From: Gremmenia infestans
Lineage: Eukaryota; Ascomycota; Leotiomycetes; Helotiales; Hamatocanthoscyphaceae
NCBI GenBank assembly: GCA_032629725.1
Contig: JAFEVB010000004.1
Location: forward strand, 62,001 to 126,000
Length of the DNA: 64,000 nt
Reading direction: 5' to 3'
Shown: positions 47,638 to 59,836 of the stretch, in pieces
How the letters are laid out: each line of letters starts with the position of its first letter
Position numbering within the stretch: the stretch's first letter is position 1
Position numbers and translations under genes: made by a program
Notes under the pieces: model-generated
Told to the model about the DNA's origin: nothing
Databases searched by the model: none
The model's input: only the letters and a program-made list of their open reading frames with translations

Positions 47638-49323
47638 GAAAAAGAACGGACCAATATCATGACTATTATGCCTCCCTTTTAGCCCTTTTTGGGTTGCATT
47701 ACCGCAGACTCGGCGAGCCGGCAGCGATCGTACTGTATACGCGAAAGAGAATGTATAATACGCCTCAGATAAGTGTTTCATCGTGGAACCAGAGCTAGTT
47801 GACGACAGCTAAGGAGCTACTTCGTACAAGTCTACAAGTTGTACAGTAGGCTACCACTTTTCCGCCGCTACGTACGGGGCGGCCCCTTTTTGAAAAGGGT
47901 ACGGAGGCAGTTTGCCGAGTAGGAATTACTGATGGGGGTATAAACAAAATGAGTGGCGGGTTCGTCGTAACTTCATTCTACTGCATCGCCGTGCTGTATC
48001 TGCCTATATTAATACGAGTAGTCATATTATTGCTGCTATAACTCGGCGCTTCCCGCGCGAGCTGAGAAGCTTTTCGAGACGGCGAATCAGCGACGAGGAT
48101 TCGTTCTACATTTTCATAGTACAGGACTACGTACGGTAGTTTGGTGACTTGTGGAGGTTTATGAAAGGCGATATAGCCCAGACCTGGGGATGGCTTCTTT
48201 AGCTTCTTTGAATTGTTGCAAATGCCACATGGCCCCACGAGGCATGGGGATTAAGCCATGTGGGTGCGGGAAGAGGGGTGGCACGGCAACCACCCGAGAA
48301 TAAATTGCTTTTGCATCCTGTTGTTTGGTGCCCCTGGCTTATCCACAGTTAAATTTACGAAGTGTGAAACTTACCTTATGAAGATCGTCATAAAAGCAAG
48401 CTTACGACGGAGCACGTTGCGATGACAGGTAGTCATCCACCGTGAAATCGACCTGTCACATGTTATGTTCAAAGAGATTTTTTTAGCCGTTGATACGTAC
48501 CTACGGTGATAAGGTAAGTTGCATCGAGAAGAATTGAAATACCTAGGTATCCTATTCATGCAAGTTGAAAGCGAAAGAAAGGGAGTAGGCGAATGCCATG
48601 CCCCGTTAGGAACGAACCTTCTGCTTGTTACTAGATACTCACTCTATCGATCCATGTAAAACAGTCACTTGTATTTCTCCTGAAATCCGTTTTCGTGTGA
48701 ATATCGACCCGAGGTCATGTATTTATGAACCCTTGTATCGAGAAGAATCTGTTACTATTGCCTGATTATTGGGATTGTTTGATTGCGTAGTTCTAACTAT
48801 ATCTTGCCTATATGATGTGTGTTGGAATTCGATTGTAACCGCATAAAGGAGGTTCAGGATGAATTGTTTGCTTGCTTGTTGATTATTGGAAAAGCAAAGA
48901 TGTGACGGGGGAGAACAGCCATTTGGATGTTGACATCAACGAAAGAAAGTATATCTAGGTAGTTGGCTCGTTAACTTTAATTTGTGCTTGGGGGTTTTCT
49001 GTTTGGATTGATAGGAATGGGTGTGTTAGGAATAGCAACGACGTGTCGATGAGGGATTGAGGATGGGGAAACATCGCCGTGTATTTCATTAGGGCTTATG
49101 GAATTGTTGTGATGATGTGTTGGCCAAGTCTGAGCAAAAAGGAGGATGTAGGAAGGTAGTGGAAATTTCAAAAAATCTTGTCTCGCTAAATTTGAAATGA
49201 GCTTAATGGGTGATATCAAGTAATGTTTCTCGCTCCGCGCCCATACAACCTCAACATGAAAAAGGAACCCGATCCGAAATAAACACTGAAGATCAAATAT
49301 TGACCGTATCCCATCCCAAGACT

Positions 49324-51368
49324 CTACCTCTCAAGAATCCGTGATCCATGCTTTACGCTTTCGCTCTTACCTTCCTCAACCGTTTCCCGAACCACATCAC
49401 GTTTCCACAACACACTCCCAATATAACTCCCCTTACAGACCTTATCTTTTTTTCCATTCTTCCCAATCTGCACATTCCCCAGCGCCAAACAAGCCAGCAC
49501 TCCCAGCCAGCAAAAAGCGCTCAAGGCGTAAAAAGCAAGCACGATTCCCCTCTTAGCCTTTTCTCTCAAGAAAGCCTGCTGTTGCGGATCCATCCCCGCA
49601 ATGGCGTCGAAACTCGAGGCCGAGTCTGCACTACCGCTGAACGAGATTCCGGAAGTGCGGAGCGTGTTGTTGAAAATGTTGAGCATGAGCGTAGTGGCGA
49701 TGATGCCGCCTAGGCTGGTCGAGAGGCATGTCATAGAGATGATGCTTGCGATTTGGGCTGGGAAGTAGGCGATACCGTGGAGGGTGCCGGGCATGAACCG
49801 TAGGCCTGTGCCAATGCCGGTCAGGGCGAGCATACCGTAGATGGTGCTTTGGTTGTTGCTGTTGAGGGCGAGGGCTAGGAGGGTGATGCCAAGGGGTTCG
49901 ATGAATGTGCCAAGAATGAGGGGGAAGAATGTTTGGAGGGGAAACTTGTTGCACGCGAACATTGCGATGTAGGCGCCACCTGTTTAGAATTGGTAATCAG
50001 TACGAGGAGGAGAGGTAGAAAAGAGACGTGCCTGCTAGACCGGGCATGTAGTAGATCAAGTTCAAACCTGACTTTCCAGATTCGAACTGCTTGACCAGCG
50101 CGAAGTACAAGCCGACGAAATAAAATACGGCGTACATAGCCATGCCAGTGACAAAATTGATGTACATCAACACTCCCGCGTTCCGTGAACAAACGAGGTT
50201 GAACGGAATCATGGCTTTTTGAGTTGGAAAACTCAGAGAAAGTGTATTGCCAGGAAGCATTAGATATTCCCATGCGATGAAAGCAACTGTCAATATGCAT
50301 CCAACGATAAGAGGAGTGAGGACTTTGATGTCTGACCAAGGATAGTAAGATCCTGCCCAGGTCAAGCCGAGCACTAAAAGACCAATCCCAAAGAGGAAAA
50401 GGAATTGCCCAACAAAGTCGATGGTGGCCACTTTTGCCTTGAAGGTCTGAGAGACTTCGACATCCGTGGGACCGTTTGTTCTTGTGATCTTCTGTGGTCC
50501 TAGCAGCTCTGATCGCAGAACGAAATGCGCGAGAGCGAGACCGAGAATACCTAAGGGAACGTTGATGATGAAGCACCATCTCCAGCTGGCCTGGGTCAGT
50601 ACCCACCAATGACAGGACCCACACCGTAGCCAATACCTGCAACGATGGTGAACGTCGTATTATTCCTCGCATTTTCCTTCAGAGAAACTTTGTCGGCGAG
50701 GACGATTTTCGTAATAATCAGCAGGCCAGAACAACCGAGTCCTTGAAATGCTCTGCCCACGAGAAGCATCGCGAATGAAGTGACCGGAGCTGCCGAACAG
50801 AGGATACTCCCAAGTAACATGGAAAGAAGGGCTGTCTGAATCGCAGTATAGCGGCCAAAGACATCGGCATATTGGGCCCAGAGGGGAATGAATGTGGCCG
50901 AAGTAAGTTTAAACGCTGAGATGATCCAGTTCAGTTGCGAGAGCTGGTCTGTTTGAGGTCAGCTAAAGAGTAAGCAGCTTTGCTGAAAAGTACTGCGTGC
51001 ACCACTTGATTGAGACAGGCTTACTTACGGAAATCAGACGCAATATAAGGCAAAGCGCCTGCGATGATGGTTGAGTCTAGTGCTTGTACCAAGAATGGGC
51101 AAGATAAACCAACGATGACTTTCCAGCGATACTTTCTCAATGCCTTCTTCTGATATCGGCAAACCTCACAAGCATCGTCTCCATCGGAAACGAAACTTTT
51201 ATCGATGGTTCGAGGAATATTCTTCTCACGTCTCGTATGGGGTTCCGCGAGAGGGATATCAGAAGCATTGCCTGTGTCTCTTTGGTGATTGCAAGGGGGT
51301 GTCTGGCTCGGAGATGTCTGTTGACTCGAGTACCTTTTGAGGAATTTTTTGTATAATATGGTGGCCAT
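49324..51368 (-). CDS. DHA2-type MFS multidrug/metabolite exporter, apparently frameshifted
   Basis: Proton-coupled drug or metabolite efflux permease of the plasma membrane with about 14 transmembrane segments. Exons are 51368-51029, 50948-50032 and 49979-49324; intron 1 is 80 bp (GT-AG) and intron 2 is 52 bp with a GC-AG boundary. The product would be about 637 residues. The ATG at 51368 precedes a hydrophilic N-terminus, then VIVGLSCPFLVQALDSTIIAG (helix 1, shown here as the family DxT region), GRAFQGLGCSGLLI and antiporter motif C, GIGYGVGPVIGG. Immediately after GGY the frame hits TGA at about 50596. The family continuation LTQASWRWCFIINVPLG follows in the next frame, so one base appears to be missing near 50595-50600. 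No intron rescues it. This is either a real pseudogenising mutation or an assembly error. The gene is divergent from the Zn2Cys6 gene at 52169. Confidence 0.85.
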
Positions 51369-52168
51369 TTCTTGCAGAGTTTGCCTTCAAATGAGGGTAG
51401 TTGATGGAATTTCAACTACTTTCCGAATATGGTACTGAGAGAATGAGTCGAATGGTACATAGCGAGCGCTAACTACTTATATCTCTGAAATCGCAAACAA
51501 AAATGAGAGGAGATGTAGTATACGAATCATAATATAGTAATCCGAGCTTCACTTGAGGCTAAGCAGCACGCGATAAGGTACGGATATATATGCAGCTACA
51601 ACGACTTTGCCCCGAAACAGATATATCTGCTGTTGGATACCCGCAGTACTGGGCCAAGAGCTCATTTTGCAGCGGCGGGCGCTCGTTCTGCAGCCTCAAA
51701 GGTAGCATATCCGCTCAGCTCAGCTTTGGTCAGCCTACGGCTGCCTAGTCTGGAGTACATCCGCCCGGTCTTCTCCTGAATTACTGTGCCTTGATGATGC
51801 TGAATTGAAGACTGTGTTGTGGTGTTGTCGCATATGATTCGCCAACTTCCTGATACCCCAAATGCGGTTAGCTTCCGAACGCTTGATCCAGCTGTGATTG
51901 GCGGTGCAATGTATACGTCAGCACGTACTTTGTCAATGGGAAGCATCTCATCTCAACTCCATTACAAGCCAACGTCTTCAGCTTCACGTATTTCCCTTTT
52001 GGGCAGTCTTATTCATGTAGATTGCATAATTCTTTCGGTCTTCTGCCCTCATTTTGCCTGCCAGCCACTTGGGTCCCCGCATCATATTCCTCGTGATCTA
52101 GAACAGTCTCGCGTTTTCCTTCTCATTTTGGCCATTCCGAGTACTGTGCTATACTGTGCGTGTAAGCG
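51369..52168. promoter_or_regulatory. Shared divergent region of the MFS exporter and a Zn2Cys6 gene
   Basis: 800 bp between two divergent start codons, so both promoters lie here. A 94-codon leftward frame at 51662-51946 is present but has no recognisable features. The arrangement is what is expected when a regulator controls an adjacent exporter. Confidence 0.55.
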
Positions 52169-54237
52169 ATGGTCTTCTGCGGGAAGCCGTCTGGCGGATG
52201 TCATGCCTGTAGAGCGAGAAAGACAAGAGTAAGTATGAGTACCTACTGTAGGTAATGAGCGGTTTTGTGACAGTGTCCCCCCGATTTGGTCACGGGAAGC
52301 AAAGTACCCTCACTCACTGCATGCTTTCAACAACAACCCCTTCGGCCTGGGATATTGTTGACATCCCATAGTGTGATAAAGTACCCGAAGGCTGCGGCCA
52401 ATGCAAGAAAGCCAAGCGTGTCTGTCCCGGCTATCGAAAACAAGGCGACCTGATCTTCCGTGACGAATCAAGCAATGTGGTGCATAAGTTTAAGGCCCGA
52501 GAGGCCCGAGAGGCTAAGACGATGGCCTCTGCACCTGTTATCGACATTATCAGGTCCCAAGAAAATGCAGATCTGGGTTCTCGGGAAACTTCACTTGAAA
52601 TTGTTCAACAACAAGACTCCTCGATGTCTATCAGATATGCCGTAGCTCCCACCCTCGAGGATCGAGCTACCGGCTTCTTTATTTTTCACTATGTATTAGG
52701 CATGCATGGGCCCAGCAAAGGCCATTTTTACAACCTGGTCGATATTGCTCGAGACCAAAAGATAGAAGATAGTCTCATGACGAGCATGAAAGCTGTTGGA
52801 CTCGCTGCCTACGGTAGATAATCATTCTACTTTGTTTCGCCCCCTCTGGAGCGCTATGCTGAGAGTCTCGAACAGCATTTCGTCCTTATGGTTGTCGTCT
52901 TTGCTGATGCTGATTCTTTCATAGCACACACAACACGTACCCCCTCACTTCTCCAAAATGCCCGCTACCAATACATGAAAGCTATCCAGCTTACGAACGC
53001 TGCCCTTACCTCGCCAGAAGATGTAACCAAAGATAGCACGTTGATGGCCATTCATATCCTGAGCCTCTTCGAAACAGTCACAGGATGTAGGCAGCGCTCA
53101 TTCAAAGACTGGTCTGAGCATCTGCACGGTGCAGCAGCTGTCATCAAATTGCGTGGTCCTGACCAGATTAAAAGCCGCCCTGGTCGTCACATGCTCATAC
53201 AGTAAGTACAACATTCTTTGCTACCGCGTTCTTCGTATTTTCATGTTCCCTCCTGTCCTTTGTGCGGCCTGAACTTTCGCTTAAGACATACATGAATTAG
53301 CAGAATCTGACTCTCTACTTAGTCTTACATCCCAACTGATGATAGCATGCATGCAAGACAATAGAAGGCTGCCTGCATATATCCGCGAATACATGGAGGC
53401 AGCTTTTGTAGCAGTCGGCACCCCAGAGCCTGCATTCGTAATACTACATTGCACGATGCAGTACACCGATTTGAACTCCGACATTCAGAACAAAGTCATC
53501 ACGGACCCTGAAACCATCATCTCCAAATGTCTAGAAATAGATGCATTTCTCCTCGCAATAGTTACAAACATCCCTGATGGATGGGAGTTTGAGACAATCT
53601 TTACAGATATAGAGTCGGACTTTGTCTATAATGGGTGTTACGATGTCTATTACGATTACTGGATAGCCCAGATGTGGAACGCTCTTCGTACGTTGAGGGC
53701 AATGCTCAATGATCAAGTACGAAAAACGCTTCTGGCAGGCTTCTCATCCAAGCCTCCATATTTCATAGAACCGCAACATACAGCCCAGTTTCAGATATCG
53801 ACAGAACTTCTGTACCAAATTCAAGACGATATTCTCCGGACTGTTGTCCAGCATATGGGTAGGCCACTTGGCAGAGACCCTTATCCACAACACCGGAATG
53901 CAATCATAGACGACTCACCACCCACACCAATGTCTGCAGGAACATTCCTAATGGTAAGTTAAATTTTGCCCCTAACACACGAGTTCTTGACATGTATCAA
54001 GAGCTTGCTTCTCTAGTCTTAGGAAAAATAAAGCAAGGGCTATTCTAATTCGTTGGACAGTGGCCCCTTTGGTTTGCCGGTATAATGGACACATCCAGCG
54101 AACAAAAACGCGCGTTTGTTGCTAAGAATCTGCATGCCATCGCCGACAATCTGGGAATCCAACAAGCACACGTCCTAGCGCGGAGCGTCGAGCAACAAAC
54201 AGACCTGGGAGTTTGGTGGGATAGGAACCAGACATGA
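52169..54237 (+). CDS. Zn(II)2Cys6 fungal transcription factor
   Basis: Nuclear pathway regulator. Exons are 52169-52228, 52372-52813, 52925-53201, 53323-53953 and 54061-54237, with introns of 143, 111, 121 and 107 bp. The product is 528 residues. The Zn cluster is N-terminal, with Cys at 11, 14, 21, 28, 31 and 38 (C-x2-C-x6-C-x6-C-x2-C-x6-C), and is split by intron 1 just before the third Cys; without this splice no single frame shows it. It continues CPGYRKQGDLIFRDES, a common fungal pattern. The middle region has family-like AVGLAAYAHTTRTP, QLTNAALTSPEDVTKDSTL and WSEHLHGAAAVIKLRG. The last exon, ending WWDRNQT, completes the protein. Introns are longer than in the housekeeping genes. Divergent from the MFS exporter and convergent with the A-T-R-R reductase gene. 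Confidence 0.92.
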
Positions 54238-55132
54238 ACAGGCGTTCCGATTCATGATTAATAGTACTGCCATGATAGCAGGGACCCAAGTCTACTCGCC
54301 CATGAGCGTCCCCACGTGCACGATTCAGAGCGTTGTCGGAAAAAGGAACGAGGTAGCTCTATGCTTCAACCACAGCCTATCTCTGGACAATTCATCACAC
54401 CTGACGCAAACCAGGCATTGCAGAGGGAGGCCACGCTATCACCGGGTTTTCGAATCCGGGCCCCCCACTAAATGTACCTCCCCGCCATCACGCTCACGTT
54501 CTAGGCCTGTCACGCAATAAGCCACTACCTCCACATCCCGCTCTAGCTTCGACACGAAACTCTACCCCGGGTCGGGGGACACAATTCATGTTTCTCATTC
54601 CTTTTGCCAAGAGCCTCTGAATCGAGATCTGCGGATGGATTCATTCGTAAAGCCAATCTTTTCTAGAAGGTGGTGTTTTGGAGTGAGCAGGGAATATTCA
54701 ATACAGCAGACCCAGGTGGTTTCTATGTTTTCAGCAAGGCGTTGATATACGCAGATCCAGAATAGAATAGCATAGAACCTTGTATTTAGAAAAGCGACCC
54801 GCGATCTTTTGTTTGCAAAGACAGGGCAGGGCGCGTGTGGAGTTGGTTGTAGGTGAGTTGAGCAATCAAATCAATGCCTTGATAGTTAGTTTTTGCACAA
54901 TGAATAATACACTGCTGATTCCTGAGGTCCGCGCTGCAAATAGTATCTTGGATCGCTAGACAATTAGAAGCGCTGAATGGCGCTGGAAGCAATGTATTCT
55001 ATCGCTGTCACTATTTCTGGAAGTGGTCTATTCAGCAAAACCCTCCTCTATCGGCTCCGCGAACACTGACTCCTTTCCATCTAATCCAACACCACTACAT
55101 CCTCACCCTCACCGCAACATCGCTATCACGAT
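54238..55132. other. Convergent intergenic region, nothing identified
   Basis: About 0.9 kb between two converging genes. A palindromic segment ccgggttttcgaatccggg near 54457 superficially resembles a T-arm, but no tRNA fold surrounds it. No gene supported. Confidence 0.5.
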
Positions 55133-58100
55133 CTAAATCGGCTCGTCCCTCGGCTCAATCAACACCTCATTAACAGCCACATGCTCCGGCTGCATCAACG
55201 CATAAACAACGGCCCTCGCCACATCCTCCGCATCCAGAACCCTCGCCCCACTCGGCTCCCCAAACTTCTTCAGCGCCTCCGCATCCGTACTCATGCCCAA
55301 CAATTCCGTCGCCGTATTCCCCGGCTGCATGCTCGTAACCCTTAGCCCGGACCCGGCCGTCTCGAGCCGCAGCGCCTGCAGCGTCGCTTCCACGAAGAAC
55401 TTGCTGGCCGAATAGACGCCCAGCCCGGGGAACACCTTGCGGCCTGCGTCCGAGGAGATGGCGACGATGTGGCCTTTTCCGCGCGCGAGCATGGGTGGGA
55501 CCGTGGCGGCGAGCATGTGCAGCAGGCCTTTGCAGTTGACGTCGACGGTGCGTTCCCACTCCTCCGTCTGCACGTTCGCCATCATGGTGAAGTACATGAC
55601 GCCCGCACAGGACACGACGATATCGACGGGCCCGAGCTGCTGCGTGGTGGTGCGGAGAAGGGAGTCGACGTCGGACTTTGACGTCACGTCTGTTTTGTGG
55701 ATGAGCACTTTGCTGCTGTGCGTGTGGGTGTGGGGTGCGAGTTTCGCCTTGAGTGTTTCGAGCGCATCGGTGCGCCGTGCTGCGAGGGCGATATGTGCTC
55801 CTTCTCTCGCTAGTTGCGTTGCTACTGCTGCGCCGATGCCGGATGAGGCGCCGGTTACTACTGCGACGAGTCCGCTCAAGGGACCCTTTTTGATGGGCTG
55901 TGCCGACGACGTGGTGGATTGGTTTCGTCGTGGAGGTTGGGTGAGCCAGCCTCGACCGCACCAGTGGCGAGCATAGGTCTCGAGAAGGTTGTGGTCGATT
56001 TTGGGGCGTTCGATGCCGGAGAGTGCCGGTTTGGTGGCCGTGTCGTTTAGTACGGTGATGCGCTTAAGAAAATCGACATCTGGCATGCCGCCGCGAAGGA
56101 CTGCAGGGAATGAGGAATTAGCATGTACGAATTCAGGCATATCTTACGAATAAGTTCATTGTGGAAGTCTTACTATCAGCAGTGAAAGCCCCAGCGCCCC
56201 TCTTAGCCGAGCCCCTTTTCTCAGACCAAAGCGCCACCCACTCCTCCCATCCCAGTCGTTCCGTTGGATATCCAAGCTCTTTCAAATCGTCGAAAAGTCC
56301 GCTAGTTTTTACAGGGTTAGAATCGCCAACATGGAACACTCGTTGTTTTGTGTGGATATTGTTAGAAAGGGTGGTGATGGCCCTGCTAACAAAGTCGACT
56401 GGTGTCATCTCAGCCCGCCATCCTTCAATATCCGGTGCATATCCAATATGTAATGACTCCACGATGATCGCCATGAATAAATCCCAAGCGTTGGCTGCGC
56501 CTGTGGTACTGTGACCACTGATGGTGCCGAGTCGTATTATCCTCACTGGCATCCCGCGAGCACTTGCTTCGTAGGCGAGCTTTTCCGCCACCCATTTCGT
56601 TTGACCGTAGCCATCTACCAGTTTCCCTGGCACGTCTTCGACGTCAATCATTGCATCTTCAGACCAGGCTTCGTCAGATGGTGGCAATACACCGTTGGTA
56701 GAAACATATTGAACCGTCGCCCCACTGTGGCTCGCCAGACGCAAAATCTCTCTCGTGCCGCCCACATTAGCATCCCGCAGCGCCGCATAAGGATATACAA
56801 GATTAACAGTAGCTCCAGCGTGGACGATGACTTGGACACGGCTCACAAGATGTTCATAAGCATCTGGCGAAAGACCGAGCCGTTTCCGACCAAGAGTCCC
56901 AGGAATGACTTCTATGCGATCTAGAATCCTATCATTCCACAGCCCATGATCAAGAAGGTTCTTACGTATCCTCGCTACTGCTGCAGCTCGATCTTCTTCC
57001 GTTGGGTCGTCAAAACGCACAAGACAGATAATGCGGGCTGTCGTGGTCTCTAGAAGGTCGCTGAGCAAAAATGCACCCAGGAAGCCGGTTGTACCTGTTA
57101 CCAAGACGGTCTCAGCGTCATTAAGTGCACGCCACGAGGCACCATTTTTAGAAGGCTGTATATCTTCGGGGAGAATAGAATCGGCGCGTAAGATAGAGGG
57201 CAATTCCGCTTGGACGGCGGCAGTACGTCCGTCACGAGCAGAGCGTACCACTTCTAAATGTCCCTCAAGAGTCGGATTTACAGCAAGCTGGCCTAGGGGG
57301 ACGGGAAAACCATAGTTCCTCGACATCCTCGTGGCAAGATCTGCAAGTGTCAAGGAGTGACCGCCCAGGTCGAAGAAGCTATGTTGCTGCGTTACGGTAC
57401 TGACTGGTGTGTTGAGAGACGCGGCCCAAAGTTCGGCGATGCCTTTTGTAGTAATTTCTGTGTCGGACTCTTTCTTGGTCACGCGACTCGCGGCAATTCG
57501 TTGCTTGGCGTTTACTGGTGAAGGAAGGCGTTTGAGATCAACCTTTCCTGAGACTTCATGAGTAGGTAGCTCTTCAAGCTCGACCCAAAGAGCAGGAATC
57601 ATGTACTGTGCCAGGCCTGCGGAAAGTGTTTGCCGTGCCACTGGACTATATCCGTGCCCGTCAATAACCAGATCCGTTCGATCTCCGGGATCCTCTTTGT
57701 CGCGGACCACATATGCAACAACCTGTCGCTCGAGACCATCACCATAGACAGTTACAGCGCATTGGCTGACAGCTAATTGCTTAACGATTGCATTCTCAAT
57801 CTTACCAGGAACGATGGAATAGCCTCGAACCTTGATCATAGCTCCAACACGTCCCGTGATCTCCAGGAGGCCACCTGGGAGCATTCTTGCCAGATCTCCG
57901 GTTCTATACATTTTGGCTCCGGGGGTTTTGTCAAAAGGGTCCGGTTTGAAGGCTTTGGCAGTGCTTTCCGGAAGATTGAGATATCCGCGAGCGAGAAGAG
58001 ATCCACCAACAAACAGCTCTCCACTGATACCGGGTTCAACTTTCTCGCCGCTCTCGTTGAGAATATAGGTGTGCTCGGGATCAACCGATGGCCCGACGGG

Positions 58101-59273
58101 ACAGTAAATGGAATCTTTGTCGATGATTTCTCGGATATCTCCACAGGCAACTTCATGTGTCTCGCTCGCGCTGTAGACGTTCAGTAAGCGGGTATTAGGA
58201 AGCGCTTTCATAGCTCGCTGAGCCAAATCTGTGGTGACAACTTCACCATTAAGCCACAGGGTGCGAAGATCTGGGAGGTATTTGCCGATGCGCTGATTCC
58301 GGGACAGTGCTGCGGCTAGAAGCGTAGGTGTCATGAGAGTCTCGGTTATGCGTTTAGAGGAAAGCAGGTCTACAAGCGCAACAGGATCGTAGCTTGCCTC
58401 ATCCGGGACAGCGTAAACGGTCGCGCCCCTCAGAAGCGGGCGTAAAATTTCCCAGATGAAGAAAACGTTGCACGCAACACGATCCCCAGGGCCAATATCA
58501 CTGACTCGGAATCTCAAGTCATATGATAATATCGGCGCCCTCTGCGGGTTTGCAATCCCTTTGGGCTTGCCCGTAGTTCCAGAAGAGTACGACACAAAGG
58601 CAAGTTTTTCCAGATCATTCTCGTCCGGCAACGAATAGACCTCCTCTGCGTGACCATTAGACCCATTGATGCTTGTCCGAGGTTCGTCGAGGACAATCAA
58701 TGGGACGTCCGCCTTGATTTTTCCAGCTTGGGCAGTACTTGTAATCACAACCGCTGGCCTGGCATCATCGACAACATCGGCCAGGAGTCCTGGAGGATAG
58801 GCAAGTTCCAGGACCAGAAAAGCCCCCCCTGCACGCAGGGCTGCGAGACAAGCAATCACATAGTCAGCGCTGCGTCCCAAGAGCACGCCGACGAGAATAT
58901 CTCGACTGACTTTGTGGGCACGCAAGCGATGGGCGAGGGCATCGACCTTTTTGTCCAGCTCGGCGTAAGTCAGTGTCGTTGTCTCATCTTCCAAAGCAAT
59001 GGCATCTGGGGTAGCCCGAATTTGTTGAGACACAAGCGCTGTCAAGTCCTTGTTGATATCAAGAACGGGCATGTTTCGAGCCTGATCAAAGGTTAATTTG
59101 GATGATAGAGTATTCTCGCGAGATGCTTCTCCGTTGCCATTCACAGGATTCTCTCTTTCTAATGCTTGACCGTTGTGCTGATTGTTGACTTGAACTGAGG
59201 GTTCCTCCGCTACGACACTATTTTCTATAGCTTCACCGCCAGTTGCCGGGTGATTACCGGACTCGTAGGTCAT
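55133..59273 (-). CDS. A-T-R1-R2 adenylate-forming reductase (glycine betaine reductase / NPS10-like)
   Basis: NRPS-like enzyme that activates a carboxylic acid as an acyl-AMP, loads it on a carrier protein and reduces it twice. Exons are 59273-56174 and 56100-55133 with a 73-bp intron (GTAAG...CAG, phase 1) joining two frames that would otherwise look like two genes. The product is 1355 residues. Adenylation domain about 75-590, with YSSGTTGKPKG at 229-239 and YRTGD near 456; carrier domain with LGGHS and pantetheine Ser640; thioester reductase R1 from about 720, with TGTTGFLG (726-733) and YGQTK (Tyr889, Lys893); SDR R2 from about 1105, with TGASSGIG (1116-1123) and YSASK (Tyr1263, Lys1267). 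This domain order is that of fungal glycine betaine reductase ATRR (betaine to choline) and NPS10. Substrate is inferred from architecture only. The first ATG is MTYESG; a longer TTG-initiated frame was rejected. R2 coding DNA is markedly more GC-rich than the rest. Confidence 0.9.
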
Positions 59274-59836
59274 TTTAAGAGAGGGACTTGGATGAGATAT
59301 GGAGATGCGAGAAGCAGAGAATGCAAATGCGATATTTTTTATAAAAAGGGACAAATTCCGAAGTTCTAGACGCGGCTTCTGAAGCCAGTGAGGTAATTAT
59401 GAATAGGTGCATTCGTGGGGGGTGGTACAACCCCAAACATTGCGTGCGCTGCAGGCTGCAGCTAGTCTACAGTAAAAAGCTGTTTGGTGGAGTCTAGCCC
59501 TATCGCCCCTATCTGCAGCGTACGGAGTAAGCGTACTCCTGATTTTAAGTGGGTCTCGAATAAGAAATCATACCAGGCTAAGCTAAGTTGGGTTGGGTGG
59601 GAGAAAAGTGGGGGGGGGGTTTACCCCAACATATATCACTGTGTTGTAATATGTAGAAAAACAAATATGGAATTGAATAGTCGGTTCATCTTTCTTTGCT
59701 CGCTTTCTAGACTCAAGGAAGGATTTCACAAATTTCACAAGATGATGAGAATGTAAGATGAGGATTGGGCTTTGGTTTGACTTTGATCTTGACTCTGGGA
59801 CTCTATACTATGTTTTAGAATTAACACGCTAATAAC
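59274..59836. promoter_or_regulatory. Promoter region of the A-T-R-R reductase gene
   Basis: 563 bp between the reductase start and the stop of the upstream catalase gene on the same strand. It carries a GTACGGAGTAAGCGTACTCC inverted element near 59520 and a run of nine G near 59612. No coding frame. Confidence 0.5.

Larger units (their letters stand above)
37200..49323. other. About 12 kb without a convincing gene
   Basis: The first about 1.7 kb is probably the promoter and long leader of the leftward C2H2 gene. The remainder has many short frames and none that I recognise. The longest (38928-39437 plus, 39763-40137 minus, 40179-40553 minus) have no family motif and no supporting splice pattern. 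Several AT-rich patches (44040-44240, 45560-45840) resemble decayed mobile DNA, but no terminal repeats were found. Local repeats inside it are listed separately. A short secretory-looking frame at 45975-46127 is too weak to call. Confidence 0.55.

Noticed and set aside
51662..51946. 94-codon leftward frame between the exporter and the regulator
   Set aside because: No motif and it lies in an expected promoter region.
54440..54475. T-arm-like palindrome ccgggttttcgaatccggg
   Set aside because: The loop is not the tRNA seven-nucleotide form and no A-box or acceptor stem surrounds it.
55170..55976. Long alternative and antisense frames (263 and 179 codons) over the SDR segment
   Set aside because: They are shadows produced by GC-rich codons; only the leftward frame with TGASSGIG and YSASK makes sense.
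55133..56140. SDR as an independent 335-residue gene
   Set aside because: Its first residues are intronic, and a clean GT-AG phase-1 intron joins the upstream reductase frame to ILRGGMPDVD.
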